Shown here piece after piece: positions 10,823 to 19,821 of a stretch of DNA of 64,000 bases. The position numbers were made by a program, and so were the translations under genes. The number at the start of each line of letters is the position of its first letter. Within the stretch, counting starts at the first letter, position 1. Below the pieces are notes generated by a model, which saw only the letters and a program-made list of their open reading frames with translations, did no database searches and was not told the origin of the DNA. Origin of the DNA: JAZGGS01 sp963764825 (GTDB taxonomy: Bacteria; Bacteroidota; Ignavibacteria; Ignavibacteriales; Ignavibacteriaceae); the NCBI GenBank assembly GCA_963764825.1, contig CAVXUA010000005.1:208315-272314 (forward strand). Reading direction: 5' to 3'.

Positions 10823-11545
10823 TTGTATAACAGATTAAAAATTCTTTACCAGTTTCAGCAAATTGATGACCAGTTGGATGAACTTGAGGAATTAAGAGGT
10901 GATCTTCCTAATGCTGTAAGGGAGCTGGAAGACCAGATTAACAGCTTAAAAGAGGATACCTCCAGTAAAGAAAAAGAGCAAAAAGATTCGCTTAAAAAAC
11001 GTGAGAAAAATGAAGAAGAGATTGAAAAGCAAAAAGAGAATCAGAAAAAATTCAAAGCTCAACTTTACCAGGTAAGAAACAATAAAGAATACGATGCTCT
11101 TACTAAAGAAATTGATCATACTGATGATTTGGTAAGTAAATTGGAAGCTGAAAATGATGGGTTAGCTGATCTGAGTAAAAGCCTTACGCATCAAATTGAA
11201 GATTTAAAACCAAAGCTTTTTGAATTAAAAGATGAACTGAAAGCTAAAGAGGCAGATCTAAAAGAGATTGTAAAGGCGAACGAAAAGGAAGAAGCAAAAC
11301 TTCTAAAAGAAAGAAAAAAGATTGAAGGAGAGGTTAAAAAACCTGACCTTTCTGCTTATAAGCGCATCAGAAAAGCAAAGCGAGGTCAAGCAGTTTCAAC
11401 TATAAAAAGGTCTGCTTGTTCCGGCTGCCATAATATTGTTCCTTCGCAGCGGCAATTAGAAATAAGAAGAAACAACCGACTCTTCTTTTGCGAATATTGC
11501 GGTCGCATTCTTGTTTCTACAGAAATTGCCGAATCTGAAAATTAA
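10823..11545 (+). CDS. Zinc-ribbon coiled-coil protein (COG1579 / C4-type zinc ribbon)
   Basis: A 240-residue protein with a long antiparallel coiled coil (about residues 5-180, rich in Glu and Lys heptads) and a C-terminal zinc ribbon with CSGCHN and CEYCGR. This is the COG1579 family (CT398/HP0958-like), members of which bind RNA polymerase sigma-54 or RNA in other bacteria; the role here is not known. Start TTG 10823 is supported by AAGGAG at 10808-10813, 9 bases upstream, and by family alignment (MYNRLKILYQFQQID). It probably forms an operon with the Nif3-like gene. It is intact, with no frame break. Confidence 0.85.
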   Translation: MYNRLKILYQFQQIDDQLDELEELRGDLPNAVRELEDQINSLKEDTSSKEKEQKDSLKKREKNEEEIEKQKENQKKFKAQLYQVRNNKEYDALTKEIDHTDDLVSKLEAENDGLADLSKSLTHQIEDLKPKLFELKDELKAKEADLKEIVKANEKEEAKLLKERKKIEGEVKKPDLSAYKRIRKAKRGQAVSTIKRSACSGCHNIVPSQRQLEIRRNNRLFFCEYCGRILVSTEIAESEN

Positions 11546-11682
11546 TAACGTGCTGCTGCTAATAATTTTATACTGATTAAGGTAAAGTTATTTAGTATAT
11601 TTATACAGATTATAGTTTATAGAAATTATTAATAAAAGCTCATTTAAAAGAGCAAAAGATTTTTAATAAAGAAAAATAAAAT

Positions 11683-12068
11683 GTCTCAGTCCGGGCAATT
11701 GCTCTTCCGGTTTAACGGGAGGGAGGAAAGTCCGAACTTCAGAGAACAGGGTGCCGGGTAATACCCGGGATTCCGGTTTATCCGGAATACTGCTAGTGCC
11801 ACAGAAAATACACAGCCCGGTTCTGCCGTGGCAAAGGTGAAAAGGTGGGGTAAGAGCCCACCGTTCCGATGGTAACATCGGAAGCAAGGTAAACCACACC
11901 CGAAGCAAGACCAAATAGGGAAATCGCTTTTCTTAATTGAAATGCGGGGTGTTCGCCCCGATGGTTTCCGGGTAGGTCGCAAGATTCCAATGGTAACGTT
12001 GGAACCAGATAAATAATTGCCGTCCCGATTTTACCGGGATTACAGAATTCGGCTTACAGGGCTGGGCT
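11683..12068 (+). ncRNA. rnpB: RNase P RNA, bacterial class A
   Basis: Catalytic RNA of ribonuclease P, which removes the 5' leader of precursor tRNAs. The conserved CR-I region is seen as GGAGGAAAGTCCGAACTTC (from about 11722), followed by the AGAACAGGGTGCCGGGTAA core, the GTAAGAGCCCACC segment (about 11850), GAAGCAAGACCAAATAGG near 11900, GGTAGGTCGCAAG near 11970, and the 3' universal segment ACAGAATTCGGCTTACAG (12042-12059). Helix P1 can be drawn directly: CTCAGTCC (11685-11692) pairs with GGGCTGGG (12059-12066) using G-U pairs. This fixes the ends to within a few bases. Small open frames on either strand here are chance. No tRNA or terminator separates it from recJ. Confidence 0.95.
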
Positions 12069-12101
12069 ATTTTATTTGTTCTTTACATTTTTTCAATTTG
12101 A

Positions 12102-13838
12102 TTGCCGATGCTAACAAAACGCTGGACAATTAAGAACGTAGAGGACGAATATTCAGTTAAGTCCTTAGCTGATTCACTGAATATCTCCGATATATTGGCA
12201 AGCTTGCTTGTTGAAAGAAATATAAAAACCTTTTCCGAAGCGAAACAATTTTTCAGACCTACTCTCGAATCCCTCCACGATCCCTTTCTTATGGATAACA
12301 TGGAAGAAGCTACTACAAGATTAATTGAAGCTTTAACCGAAAACCAATTAATTTGTATTTACGGCGATTACGATGTAGACGGCACCTGCGCCACCGCAGT
12401 GCTTTATTTATTTCTTAAAGAACTTGATGCAAATGTTGATTATTACATTCCCAAAAGATTGGAAGAGGGATACGGATTATCTAAAGCTGCAATTGACCAG
12501 GTAAAGGAAAAAGGAACTTCGCTGCTTATCACTGTAGACTGCGGCATAACGGCTATTGAAGAGACTGAATATGCAAACCAGCTTGGTATGGATGTAATTA
12601 TTTGCGATCATCATCAGCCAAAAGAAGAGATTCCAAATGCAGTGGCAGTTCTCGATCCTCTAAAACCAAATTGCAATTATCCTTTTAAATATCTCTCAGG
12701 AGCGGGCGTTGCATTTAAACTTGCACAAGGTATCGGCGAACGAATAGGGAAGAGAGACTTGTGTTTACAATACCTCGATCTTGTTGCCCTGGCAGGTGCT
12801 GCAGATATTGTTCCTTTAAATGATGAAAACAGGGTGCTAGTTGCAGAAGGTTTAAATATGATAAACCATACTCCACGTCCGGCAATGGAGGCACTCATTG
12901 AGATTAGTCATTTACAACCCGGTCAGTTAAACTCTGGTCAGGTAGTTTTTACAATTGCACCAAGAATAAATGCCGTTGGTAGAATGGGTGATGCTGAAAG
13001 AGCGGTTGAGTTATTAATAACCGATGATAAAAACGAAGCTCTAAAACTTGCCCGGGTTTTGGAGACGGAAAATTACGAGCGTAGAAAAATTGATGTAGAC
13101 ACTTTTGAATCTGCAATAGAAATGGTTGATAATTATCTTGATAAGAAGAACGATTTCGCAATTGTGTTACACTACGAAGACTGGCATCCAGGCGTAATTG
13201 GAATTGTAGCTTCACGACTTGTTGAAAAATATTATCGCCCTACTGTTTTGCTTACAACTATTGATGGCGTTGCTAAAGGTTCAGCCAGGAGCATTACCAA
13301 CTTTAATATATATGAAGCGCTTGAAAAGTGTGAAGGTTTATTGCTCCATTTTGGCGGGCACCGGATGGCAGCAGGTGTAGCTGTAGAGTTAGATAAAATT
13401 GAAGAGTTTAAAGAAATGTTTAATAATATTGTTCGGGAAACTGTAACGGTAGATGATCTCTTGCCGGAAATAAGAATAGATTCCAAACTAAAGTTTTCAG
13501 AAATAACTCCAAAATTTCTAAAAATTCTTGAACAATTTTCACCGTTTGGCCCTGGAAATATGCGACCCGTGTTTTTATCAGAAAATGTACAAATTTCAAA
13601 TACGCCGCGCATTGTTGGTACAAATCATTTATTATTAAGTTTGAAGCAGGAAGGATCTGAAAGAATTTTCGATTGCATTGGTTTTAATATGGGAGAGTTT
13701 TGCGATCCGATACTAAAAAATAATTCGAAGTTAGATGTGGTTTTTACAATTGATAGAACTGTACGCGATGGAAGGGTTTTTCCGCAATTCAGATTGAAAG
13801 ATATTAAAATAGAAGAGAATATTCAGGAGACAGTTTAA
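12102..13838 (+). CDS. recJ: Single-stranded-DNA-specific exonuclease RecJ
   Basis: A 5'-3' ssDNA exonuclease acting in RecF-pathway recombination and mismatch repair. DHH-family motifs are all present: YGDYDVDGTCATA (about residues 88-100), VDCGIT, CDHHQPKEE, and the DHHA1 motif GGHRMAAGVAV (about residue 415). The final OB-fold domain is present up to RVFPQFRLKDI. At 578 residues it has a normal length for the family. TTG 12102 and ATG 12108 are both possible starts; ATG (MLTKRWTIKN) is the more usual. It heads recJ-yebC-ruvC-ruvA, and its stop overlaps the yebC start by one base. It begins about 35 bases after rnpB with no hairpin between them. Confidence 0.95.
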   Translation: MPMLTKRWTIKNVEDEYSVKSLADSLNISDILASLLVERNIKTFSEAKQFFRPTLESLHDPFLMDNMEEATTRLIEALTENQLICIYGDYDVDGTCATAVLYLFLKELDANVDYYIPKRLEEGYGLSKAAIDQVKEKGTSLLITVDCGITAIEETEYANQLGMDVIICDHHQPKEEIPNAVAVLDPLKPNCNYPFKYLSGAGVAFKLAQGIGERIGKRDLCLQYLDLVALAGAADIVPLNDENRVLVAEGLNMINHTPRPAMEALIEISHLQPGQLNSGQVVFTIAPRINAVGRMGDAERAVELLITDDKNEALKLARVLETENYERRKIDVDTFESAIEMVDNYLDKKNDFAIVLHYEDWHPGVIGIVASRLVEKYYRPTVLLTTIDGVAKGSARSITNFNIYEALEKCEGLLLHFGGHRMAAGVAVELDKIEEFKEMFNNIVRETVTVDDLLPEIRIDSKLKFSEITPKFLKILEQFSPFGPGNMRPVFLSENVQISNTPRIVGTNHLLLSLKQEGSERIFDCIGFNMGEFCDPILKNNSKLDVVFTIDRTVRDGRVFPQFRLKDIKIEENIQETV

Positions 13839-14578
13839 TGTCCGGTCATTCAAAATGGTCAACCATTAAAAGAAAAAAAGGTGCTGCAGATGCAAAGCGT
13901 GGTAAAATGTTTACCAAGCTTATTAAGGAAATTACGATAGCTGCAAGAGAAGGTGGAGGCGATCCGGGAATGAATCCAAGATTGCGCCTTGCAGTTGATA
14001 ACGCAAAAGCTGCTAACATGCCGGCTGATAATATTGAACGCGCAATCAAAAAAGCTACAGGTGAACTTAAGGGTGTAATTTTCCATGAACTAACTTACGA
14101 GGGCTATGGACCATCGGGGATTGCTGTTATTGTCGAAGTTGCTACAGATAATAAGAACAGAACTGTTGCTGATGTAAGACATCTCTTTAGCAAATATAAC
14201 GGAAGTTTAGGCGAAAATGGATCTGTTGCATGGATGTTCGACCGCAAAGGTGTAATTACACTTCCTACGCAGGATAAAACTGAAGATGATATTATGGATA
14301 TAGTTTTGGAAGCCGGTGCAGAAGATCTTCAAACAGAGGAGGATTTTTTTGAAGTTCAAACTGAACTGGAATCTTTTGACCCTGTTAGAAAAGCACTTTT
14401 AGCACAAGAACTTCAGGTTGAAAATGCTTCTTTACAATGGATTGCAAAAAATATTGTTAAGGTAAACGGCGAAGATGCTGAAAAAGTCATTAAGTTAATA
14501 GATGCACTTGAAGAGAGTGATGATGTACAGAACGTTTTTTCAAATGCTGATTTTGATGAAGACGTGAATTTAAAATAA
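13838..14578 (+). CDS. yebC: YebC/PmpR family protein
   Basis: Three-domain YebC family protein, known as a DNA-binding regulator in some bacteria and more recently linked to ribosome rescue on polyproline. The N-terminus is the family hallmark MSGHSKWSTIKRKKGAADAK (start ATG 13838), followed by TYEGYGPSGIAVIVE and HLFSKYNGSLGENGSVAWMF. Its 246 residues are normal. The start overlaps the recJ stop by one base (TAATG), so translation is coupled. It lies just before ruvC, a position conserved in many bacteria. Which of the two roles it has here cannot be told from sequence. Confidence 0.93.
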   Translation: MSGHSKWSTIKRKKGAADAKRGKMFTKLIKEITIAAREGGGDPGMNPRLRLAVDNAKAANMPADNIERAIKKATGELKGVIFHELTYEGYGPSGIAVIVEVATDNKNRTVADVRHLFSKYNGSLGENGSVAWMFDRKGVITLPTQDKTEDDIMDIVLEAGAEDLQTEEDFFEVQTELESFDPVRKALLAQELQVENASLQWIAKNIVKVNGEDAEKVIKLIDALEESDDVQNVFSNADFDEDVNLK

Positions 14579-14582
14579 ATTT

Positions 14583-14609
14583 AAGCCGGTAATCTTTTTT
14601 CCGGCTCTT
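14583..14609 (+). promoter_or_regulatory. Intergenic hairpin between yebC and ruvC
   Basis: AGCCGG / CCGGCT (14584-14589 with 14601-14606) encloses an 11-base loop that ends in T6. There is no T tract after the stem, so it is not a standard terminator. It may modulate read-through or mRNA stability inside the operon. Confidence 0.35.
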
Positions 14610-14613
14610 AAGT

Positions 14614-15150
14614 ATGATAATTCTTGGAATTGATCCCGGAACCAATATAACCGGATATGGGATTATAAAATATAAAGAAAACACCTGTACACAAATTGCA
14701 AGCGGAATTATAAAACTTCCATCTTCCAAATCAATACCCCATCGTTTAAAAATAATTTATGATGAACTTGATAAGCTGATTAAAACTTATAAACCGGATG
14801 AGTTTGCAATCGAAACAGCTTTTTATGGTAAGAATGTTCAATCTGCAATGAAGATTGGCTATGCAAGAGGTGTATCTATCCTTGCAGCTGTAAACAATGG
14901 CATTCCAACAAATGAATATTCTCCAAGGGAAGTAAAAAAATCAGTGGTGGGTAAAGGCGCAGCTACAAAAGAACAGGTAAATTATATGATAAAAACCCTG
15001 CTGAATATTAAAAATGATAATATGAAAAATGATGAGAGCGATGCGCTTGCTATTGCACTTTGTCATGCTTTCAGGTTTAAAATGCCTTCCAATAAAAAAA
15101 GCAATAGCTGGAAAGCATTTACTGGAAGCGAACCCGGAAAGAGTGATTGA
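14614..15150 (+). CDS. ruvC: Holliday junction resolvase RuvC
   Basis: Endonuclease that cuts Holliday junctions with RuvAB. Acidic catalytic residues sit in the expected motifs: ILGIDPGTNITGYG (Asp7), FAIETAFYG (Glu near residue 69) and NDESDALAIALCH (Asp pair near 140). At 178 residues it is slightly longer than the E. coli protein. Start ATG 14614 follows the hairpin between yebC and this gene. ruvA follows after 67 bases. No ruvB is in the window, although ruvA and ruvB are often adjacent. Confidence 0.94.
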   Translation: MIILGIDPGTNITGYGIIKYKENTCTQIASGIIKLPSSKSIPHRLKIIYDELDKLIKTYKPDEFAIETAFYGKNVQSAMKIGYARGVSILAAVNNGIPTNEYSPREVKKSVVGKGAATKEQVNYMIKTLLNIKNDNMKNDESDALAIALCHAFRFKMPSNKKSNSWKAFTGSEPGKSD

Positions 15151-15217
15151 TTAGGTTTCATATCTTTATAGCATTAATTTTACATAAACATGTTAAGTAA
15201 ATTCCTATGAGTTTAAT

Positions 15218-15796
15218 GTGATTGGTTTTCTTACTGGTAAAATAATTTCAGCTAAACCCACACAGCTTCTTTTAGATGTTAACGGGGTTGGTTACACTGT
15301 TTCAATATCGATTAACACATTTGAAAAAATTTCCGGCAAAGAAACTGCTTCACTCCATATCTACACAAATGTAAAAGAAGATTCAATTTCACTGTTCGGA
15401 TTTTTTAAAGAGGCTGAAAAGGAAATGTTCGAAATTCTTATCTCAGTTTCAGGAGTTGGTCCAAAATCTGCGCTTGGACTTTTATCAGGAATTTCAGTTG
15501 AAAATCTTAAGCACGCAATTATTGAAGAAAATGTTTCCAGGATAGTGGCTGTTCCGGGAATTGGAAGAAAGACAGCAGAAAGATTAATTCTTGAGCTTAA
15601 ATCTAAAGTTGGTGCAATTGAAGACGGTGAAGTTGCTGCTCATCCAAGCCGCAAACAGGAAGCAATTTCTGCGCTTACTACTCTTGGTTATAATATCAAA
15701 TTTGCAGAAAATGCTGTAATTAAAATCTTATCTGCAGAACAGGATTGCGGGTTGGAAGAATTAATTAAAAAAGCTCTCTCCGAATTAAACAGGTAA
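15218..15796 (+). CDS. ruvA: Holliday junction branch migration protein RuvA
   Basis: Binds four-way junctions as a tetramer and loads RuvB. The OB-fold domain starts at MIGFLTGKIISAKPTQLLLD with GTG 15218 as start. The helix-hairpin-helix pair appears as SVSGVGPKSALGLLSGIS and VPGIGRKTAERLILELK. A C-terminal RuvB-contact domain follows (KQEAISALTTLGYN). Its 192 residues are normal. It is the last gene of the plus-strand recombination operon and is convergent with the FAH-family gene, with only four bases between stops and no terminator hairpin. Confidence 0.94.
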   Translation: MIGFLTGKIISAKPTQLLLDVNGVGYTVSISINTFEKISGKETASLHIYTNVKEDSISLFGFFKEAEKEMFEILISVSGVGPKSALGLLSGISVENLKHAIIEENVSRIVAVPGIGRKTAERLILELKSKVGAIEDGEVAAHPSRKQEAISALTTLGYNIKFAENAVIKILSAEQDCGLEELIKKALSELNR

Positions 15797-15800
15797 AGTA

Positions 15801-16458
15801 CTACTTAACTCCACAGTTTAGTTCAGCAATTCCTTCAATCTTTCCAACAAGCTTATCTCCACGGTTTACTTTACTAACTCCGGCAGGAGTGCCTGTAAAA
15901 ATCAAATCACCTTTTTCTAAAGTCATCACAGAAGAAACATATTCCACAAGTTCAGCAGGATTAAAAATCATACTGGATAAAGTATCTTCCTGTTTAATAA
16001 CACCGTTTACGCTTAGTGTTATTTTTTCATCAAGAGATAATTTATAATCTTCTTTAAGAATAAAATCAGAAATAACAGCAGAAGTATCGAAACATTTTGC
16101 AAGTGTCCAGGGATGCCCTTTGCTTTTTAATTTTGATTGCACATCACGCAATGTCATATCCAATCCAACACCATAACCTGCAATTGCATTCTCTGCTTCT
16201 TCAAGAGATGCATCTTTAACTTTTGCCCCGATGAGTAAAACAAGTTCAACTTCGTGATGCAATTCATTTCCAAAAGAAGGATGGATAATATCTTCTCCTG
16301 AATGAATTACAGCGGAAGCTGGTTTTAAAAACAAAACTGGTTTAGCGGGAACTTCATTACCAAGTTCTTTTGCATGCTCTGCATAGTTTCTGCCAATGCA
16401 AACAATTTTCCCTATTGGAATTTGTTGATTACTGTTTTTTGATTTTTATTTCGTGCAT
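15801..16458 (-). CDS. Fumarylacetoacetate hydrolase (FAH) family protein, one frameshift
   Basis: FAH-superfamily enzyme; members are C-C hydrolases, isomerases or acylpyruvate hydrolases, many using Mg or Mn. Metal-site motifs are visible: HHEVELVLLIG, GVGLDMTLRDVQ and the closing FTGTPAGVSKVNRGD. The start is placed at ATG 16458 (MHEIKIKN), because the frame open from 16334 extends upstream through IGKIVCIGRNYAEHAKELG, the conserved N-terminus. It meets the ATG frame at a T6 run near 16434, where removing one base restores the gene. The repaired protein is about 219 residues. It is most similar in layout to the short acylpyruvase/FAHD1-type proteins; the substrate is unknown. Confidence 0.82.
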
Positions 16459-16550
16459 AGGTTTAAATTAGCTAATTATTATTTGTGTAAATATAAAAGA
16501 AGGGTATCAGAATTGATAATTCTGATTTAGATTTGACTGGTTTCTAAGAA

Positions 16551-18431
16551 CTACTTTAGAAGTATCATCTTCTTCAAATCGGAAAATACTGGAATACCTT
16601 TTTCATTTTGTACTATTATATGACAAACATAGAATCCGCTGGCAAATGGATTTTTAACTGTTAACATTTCAACTTTTCCTTCACCCTTAAACTCCACTTC
16701 ATAATATCCTGCATTCTGGAATTGATTTGCCAACACTTCTATTAATTCTCCCTTAACATCATATATATACAGCTTTACATATCCTCTCTCTTTTAGCCTG
16801 TAACTGATCTTTGTTGAGGGATTGAAAGGGTTCGGGTAGTTCTGGTATAACTGGTAATTGCTTACTGTTGTTGGGTATTCTTTAACTGATGTGATTAATA
16901 CCGCTAACTCTTCAGAGGGTTCAGATTCATTCCCTTGATTATCCGTTGCTGTTAGTTTGTAATAAAATGCTTCAACCTCGTTGGGAATTATGTGCATGTA
17001 AAATGTGTCAGTTAATGAAAGTACAAATGTTGTTGAATCTGCTGTGAAGTTTGCTGTTGTATCTCTGAACAAACTGTAATGGCTGAAATCTGCCTCCGTG
17101 TTATAGTTCCAGCTAATTGTGATAATATTACTGTCAACCTCTGCCGTAAGGTTTACAGGTGGTCTTGGTGAAAGGTCTAAGTATGTATAGCTTTCTCCAA
17201 AAGGTCCCCCATACAAACCAATATCACTTCTCGTGCTGTCCTTATCCAGAATATTCGGATCTCCTGCGTTAATCAAAGGAGAGAACATCTGTAAATGAAA
17301 ATCTAATTCTCCTTGTGTTGTGTCATCATTAACTATCATTGGATCCACTGATAGATTTGTTGTGTCAGGAATAAAGTTGTGGTAACTAACCTCAGTATTC
17401 CAAGCATTATTGTAATATGCCGATACGCTTCCTGAACCATAATTTTCTATCCCATAATCAGCACCTATTATTGAATTATTAATGATTTGAACTAAATGAC
17501 TATTATCACTACCAACAGAAATTCCGACCCCAATATCCCCATAAATCAGATTATTCTTCTCCATTGTCGGTACAGCCCAGTTTGAAATGCCTGTTGAATT
17601 GGGAAAACTACCCTCTGATATTATCAAATTATTAAATATCTTTGCTGTATCTGAAGTGCCGCCTGAAATTCCCCCTGCGAAATTATTTTTTATAACAATT
17701 ATATTTTGGGATATATTAGAAACAAGTGTTCCCAGAACTATATCAATACCAACTCTATTTGTTTCTATATAGTTCGAAAAAATAACGGGTAATTCAATAT
17801 GATTTAAATCTGCTATTTCTATTCCTGTATCATCAGAATAATTAGTGCTAATATAATTATTATGTACTAATGAACTTGAATAATCAACTATTATTCCTAC
17901 TCTGTTGTTTATACAAATATTTTCCTGGACTGTAATATTTGAACCAAACAAATAAATACCACCGGCTCCATCAAGAATTTTGTTCATATATATTAACCCT
18001 ATTTGTCCCTCACCTTTTATCCCCTGTCCCACATCCTGGTTTGCAACAATTACCTGAAAATCTCTGAATAAGCAGCTATCTTGAACAACAACAGAATTAA
18101 ATCCACTATTTGCCAAACTTCTTGTATCAATCACACAACTATCCATCCCTGCACCAATTAGTGCTAATCCGGGTATCATTATTACCTGCTCCTTATAAAC
18201 TCCGTTGGCTACATAAATTGTATCACCAAACAGAGAGATGTTTATTGCACTCATTATGCTGTCTGCTGCTGTAGCCCAGCTTGTGTAGGGCGGTGTGTTA
18301 CTGCCGCTGTGGCTTACGTAACGCACGGTAGCGGTGCAAATGTAAAATGCAGAATTTAGAATGAAGAATGTAAGTATCAGGAGGAGGTTTCTCTTAGGGT
18401 TATGTTTTTTACCGTACATTCCATTTCCCAT
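16551..18431 (-). CDS. Exported right-handed beta-helix protein with T9SS sorting domain
   Basis: A 626-residue exported protein. After a basic N-terminus there is a hydrophobic signal segment (LLLILTFFILNSAFYIC, residues about 16-32). Residues about 60-370 form repeated short strands rich in Asn and Ile (for example NNLIIS, NNSIIG), typical of right-handed parallel beta-helix/pectate-lyase-like folds. A fibronectin-III-like domain follows (PPVNLTAEVDSNIITISW, about 425-510). The C-terminus is a T9SS type A sorting domain with YQLYQNYPNPFNPSTKISY and a final MILLK, predicting export through the type IX system and surface attachment or release. The ligand or substrate is unknown. Such proteins often bind or cut polysaccharide, which is inference here. 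Confidence 0.85.
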   Translation of the reverse strand: MGNGMYGKKHNPKRNLLLILTFFILNSAFYICTATVRYVSHSGSNTPPYTSWATAADSIMSAINISLFGDTIYVANGVYKEQVIMIPGLALIGAGMDSCVIDTRSLANSGFNSVVVQDSCLFRDFQVIVANQDVGQGIKGEGQIGLIYMNKILDGAGGIYLFGSNITVQENICINNRVGIIVDYSSSLVHNNYISTNYSDDTGIEIADLNHIELPVIFSNYIETNRVGIDIVLGTLVSNISQNIIVIKNNFAGGISGGTSDTAKIFNNLIISEGSFPNSTGISNWAVPTMEKNNLIYGDIGVGISVGSDNSHLVQIINNSIIGADYGIENYGSGSVSAYYNNAWNTEVSYHNFIPDTTNLSVDPMIVNDDTTQGELDFHLQMFSPLINAGDPNILDKDSTRSDIGLYGGPFGESYTYLDLSPRPPVNLTAEVDSNIITISWNYNTEADFSHYSLFRDTTANFTADSTTFVLSLTDTFYMHIIPNEVEAFYYKLTATDNQGNESEPSEELAVLITSVKEYPTTVSNYQLYQNYPNPFNPSTKISYRLKERGYVKLYIYDVKGELIEVLANQFQNAGYYEVEFKGEGKVEMLTVKNPFASGFYVCHIIVQNEKGIPVFSDLKKMILLK

Positions 18432-18496
18432 TTATTGTTAAAATAAATGTAAGAAAAAGAGAGGGTAATTACGAGGAAGAATTTCTATAAACTGTT

Positions 18497-19766
18497 CTAA
18501 GTCTTCTGCTTCTTTTTTGTTGCGGCAGGAAAAAGAATATTATTAAGTATTAACCTGTAACCGGGTGAGTTTTTGTAAAGATTAAGATCGGTTGGAGGAT
18601 CGCCTACTGCGTGCTGGTAATCCTCAGGATCGTGCCCGCCGTAAAAAGTAAACGTGCCTCTGCCAAAATTCCCGTGGATATATTTAACCTGGTCGGTTCC
18701 TTCTCGTTCAGCTAAAATTATAGCTGAGTTTTTTATAGTGCTCCTGCGGAACATAGTTGTCTGTCCCATAAATCCTCTTAAAACATTTATGTGGCACTGT
18801 GTAAGCATAGTGGGAACAGGATCGTACTTTGCGGAAAACTCGAAAAGTGTAAAATAATCATTATTAAAATTACCAATCTCTATTGGCTGGATATCTATAT
18901 TGCTGTACTCATAAAGATAAGGATTCATTTCCAGGGTAAAATCTGTAAACGCTAGGGTGTTATTAAAACTCAGCATTTCCTGTGCATCAGGATCAGCAGC
19001 ATCACCGTCAAACATCTGTTCAACAATATCAACATCAAGAGCGGCAAGAGAAATATCGTAAGAATCAGTTGCGGAACACATTGCAAAAAGAAATCCGCCT
19101 TTACCCACATAACTTTTTATACTAAGCGAAACAGCTTTTAACATTTCCGAAACTTTTTTAAACCCGTTTTGTTTTGCGTTTTGTTCATACTGCAATTGCT
19201 GATCGATATACCATTGTGCATTACTGAAGCTTGCATAAAACTTTCCGTACTGCCCTGTAAAATCTTCGTGGTGAAGATGAAGCCAGTCATAATTTTCCAA
19301 ATCACCTTTTAAAATTTCATCATTCCAAATTTTATCATACTTAATTTTTGCATATTCCAGCACAAGCGTTACGGCATCATCCCACGGCTGAAAGCCGGGT
19401 GGAACATAAACTGCAATGCGCGGAGCTTTTTCCAGGCGAATAACATCCATGTTGTTCTCTTCACTCTGTACAAAAGCATAAATCTCAGTTGTTTGCGATA
19501 AAGAAAGCTGATTCGAAATAAACTCCTTCAATCCGGCACTCTGTAGCAATCTTATCATTATAATCAAGAAGAAAAGAACCGCCATTATAATTAAGAAGCC
19601 AGTCTGCTTTTAAACCATCGCCTAAAGCATTAAAGGTTATACCGTACGCTTTTAAATGATCAGTCTGGTTTGCATCCATCGGGATAAGGATTTTTGATTG
19701 AGCATACAAAAACCCTGATGCTGAAAATAGAAAGATGAAAAATATTTTTACAAGTTTCGTCATCAT
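18497..19766 (-). CDS. Conserved exported protein of the family often labelled 'asparagine synthetase B', one frameshift
   Basis: An exported protein of about 423 residues with signal peptide MMTKLVKIFFIFLFSASGFLYA. I recognise the family from its N-terminal KILIPMDANQTDHLKAYGI and C-terminal GRGTFTFYGGHDPEDYQHAV. In databases it is commonly named asparagine synthetase B, but no class II glutaminase Cys or ATP-binding synthetase motif is visible, so that name looks unsupported. The closing FYGGHDP and central GKGGFLFAMCSATDS resemble glutamine-amidotransferase-like folds. The first frame (to about 19520) ends at GVYFE and the second begins at ISNQLSLSQTTEIYA, so one indel is likely. It is cotranscribed, if at all, with the T9SS cargo downstream. 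Function unknown. Confidence 0.7.
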
Positions 19767-19821
19767 AAAAAATAAAGGCGATTCACAGAACCGCCCTGTT
19801 AATAATAAATTTTATTTTTTG

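Noticed and set aside
11663..11990. Minus-strand open frames of 65-98 codons over the RNase P RNA
   Set aside because: They overlap the structured RNA, differ from every known protein family I can recognise, and are expected by chance.
14583..14609. Transcription terminator between yebC and ruvC
   Set aside because: The T run is in the loop, not after the stem, so I list it only as a hairpin.
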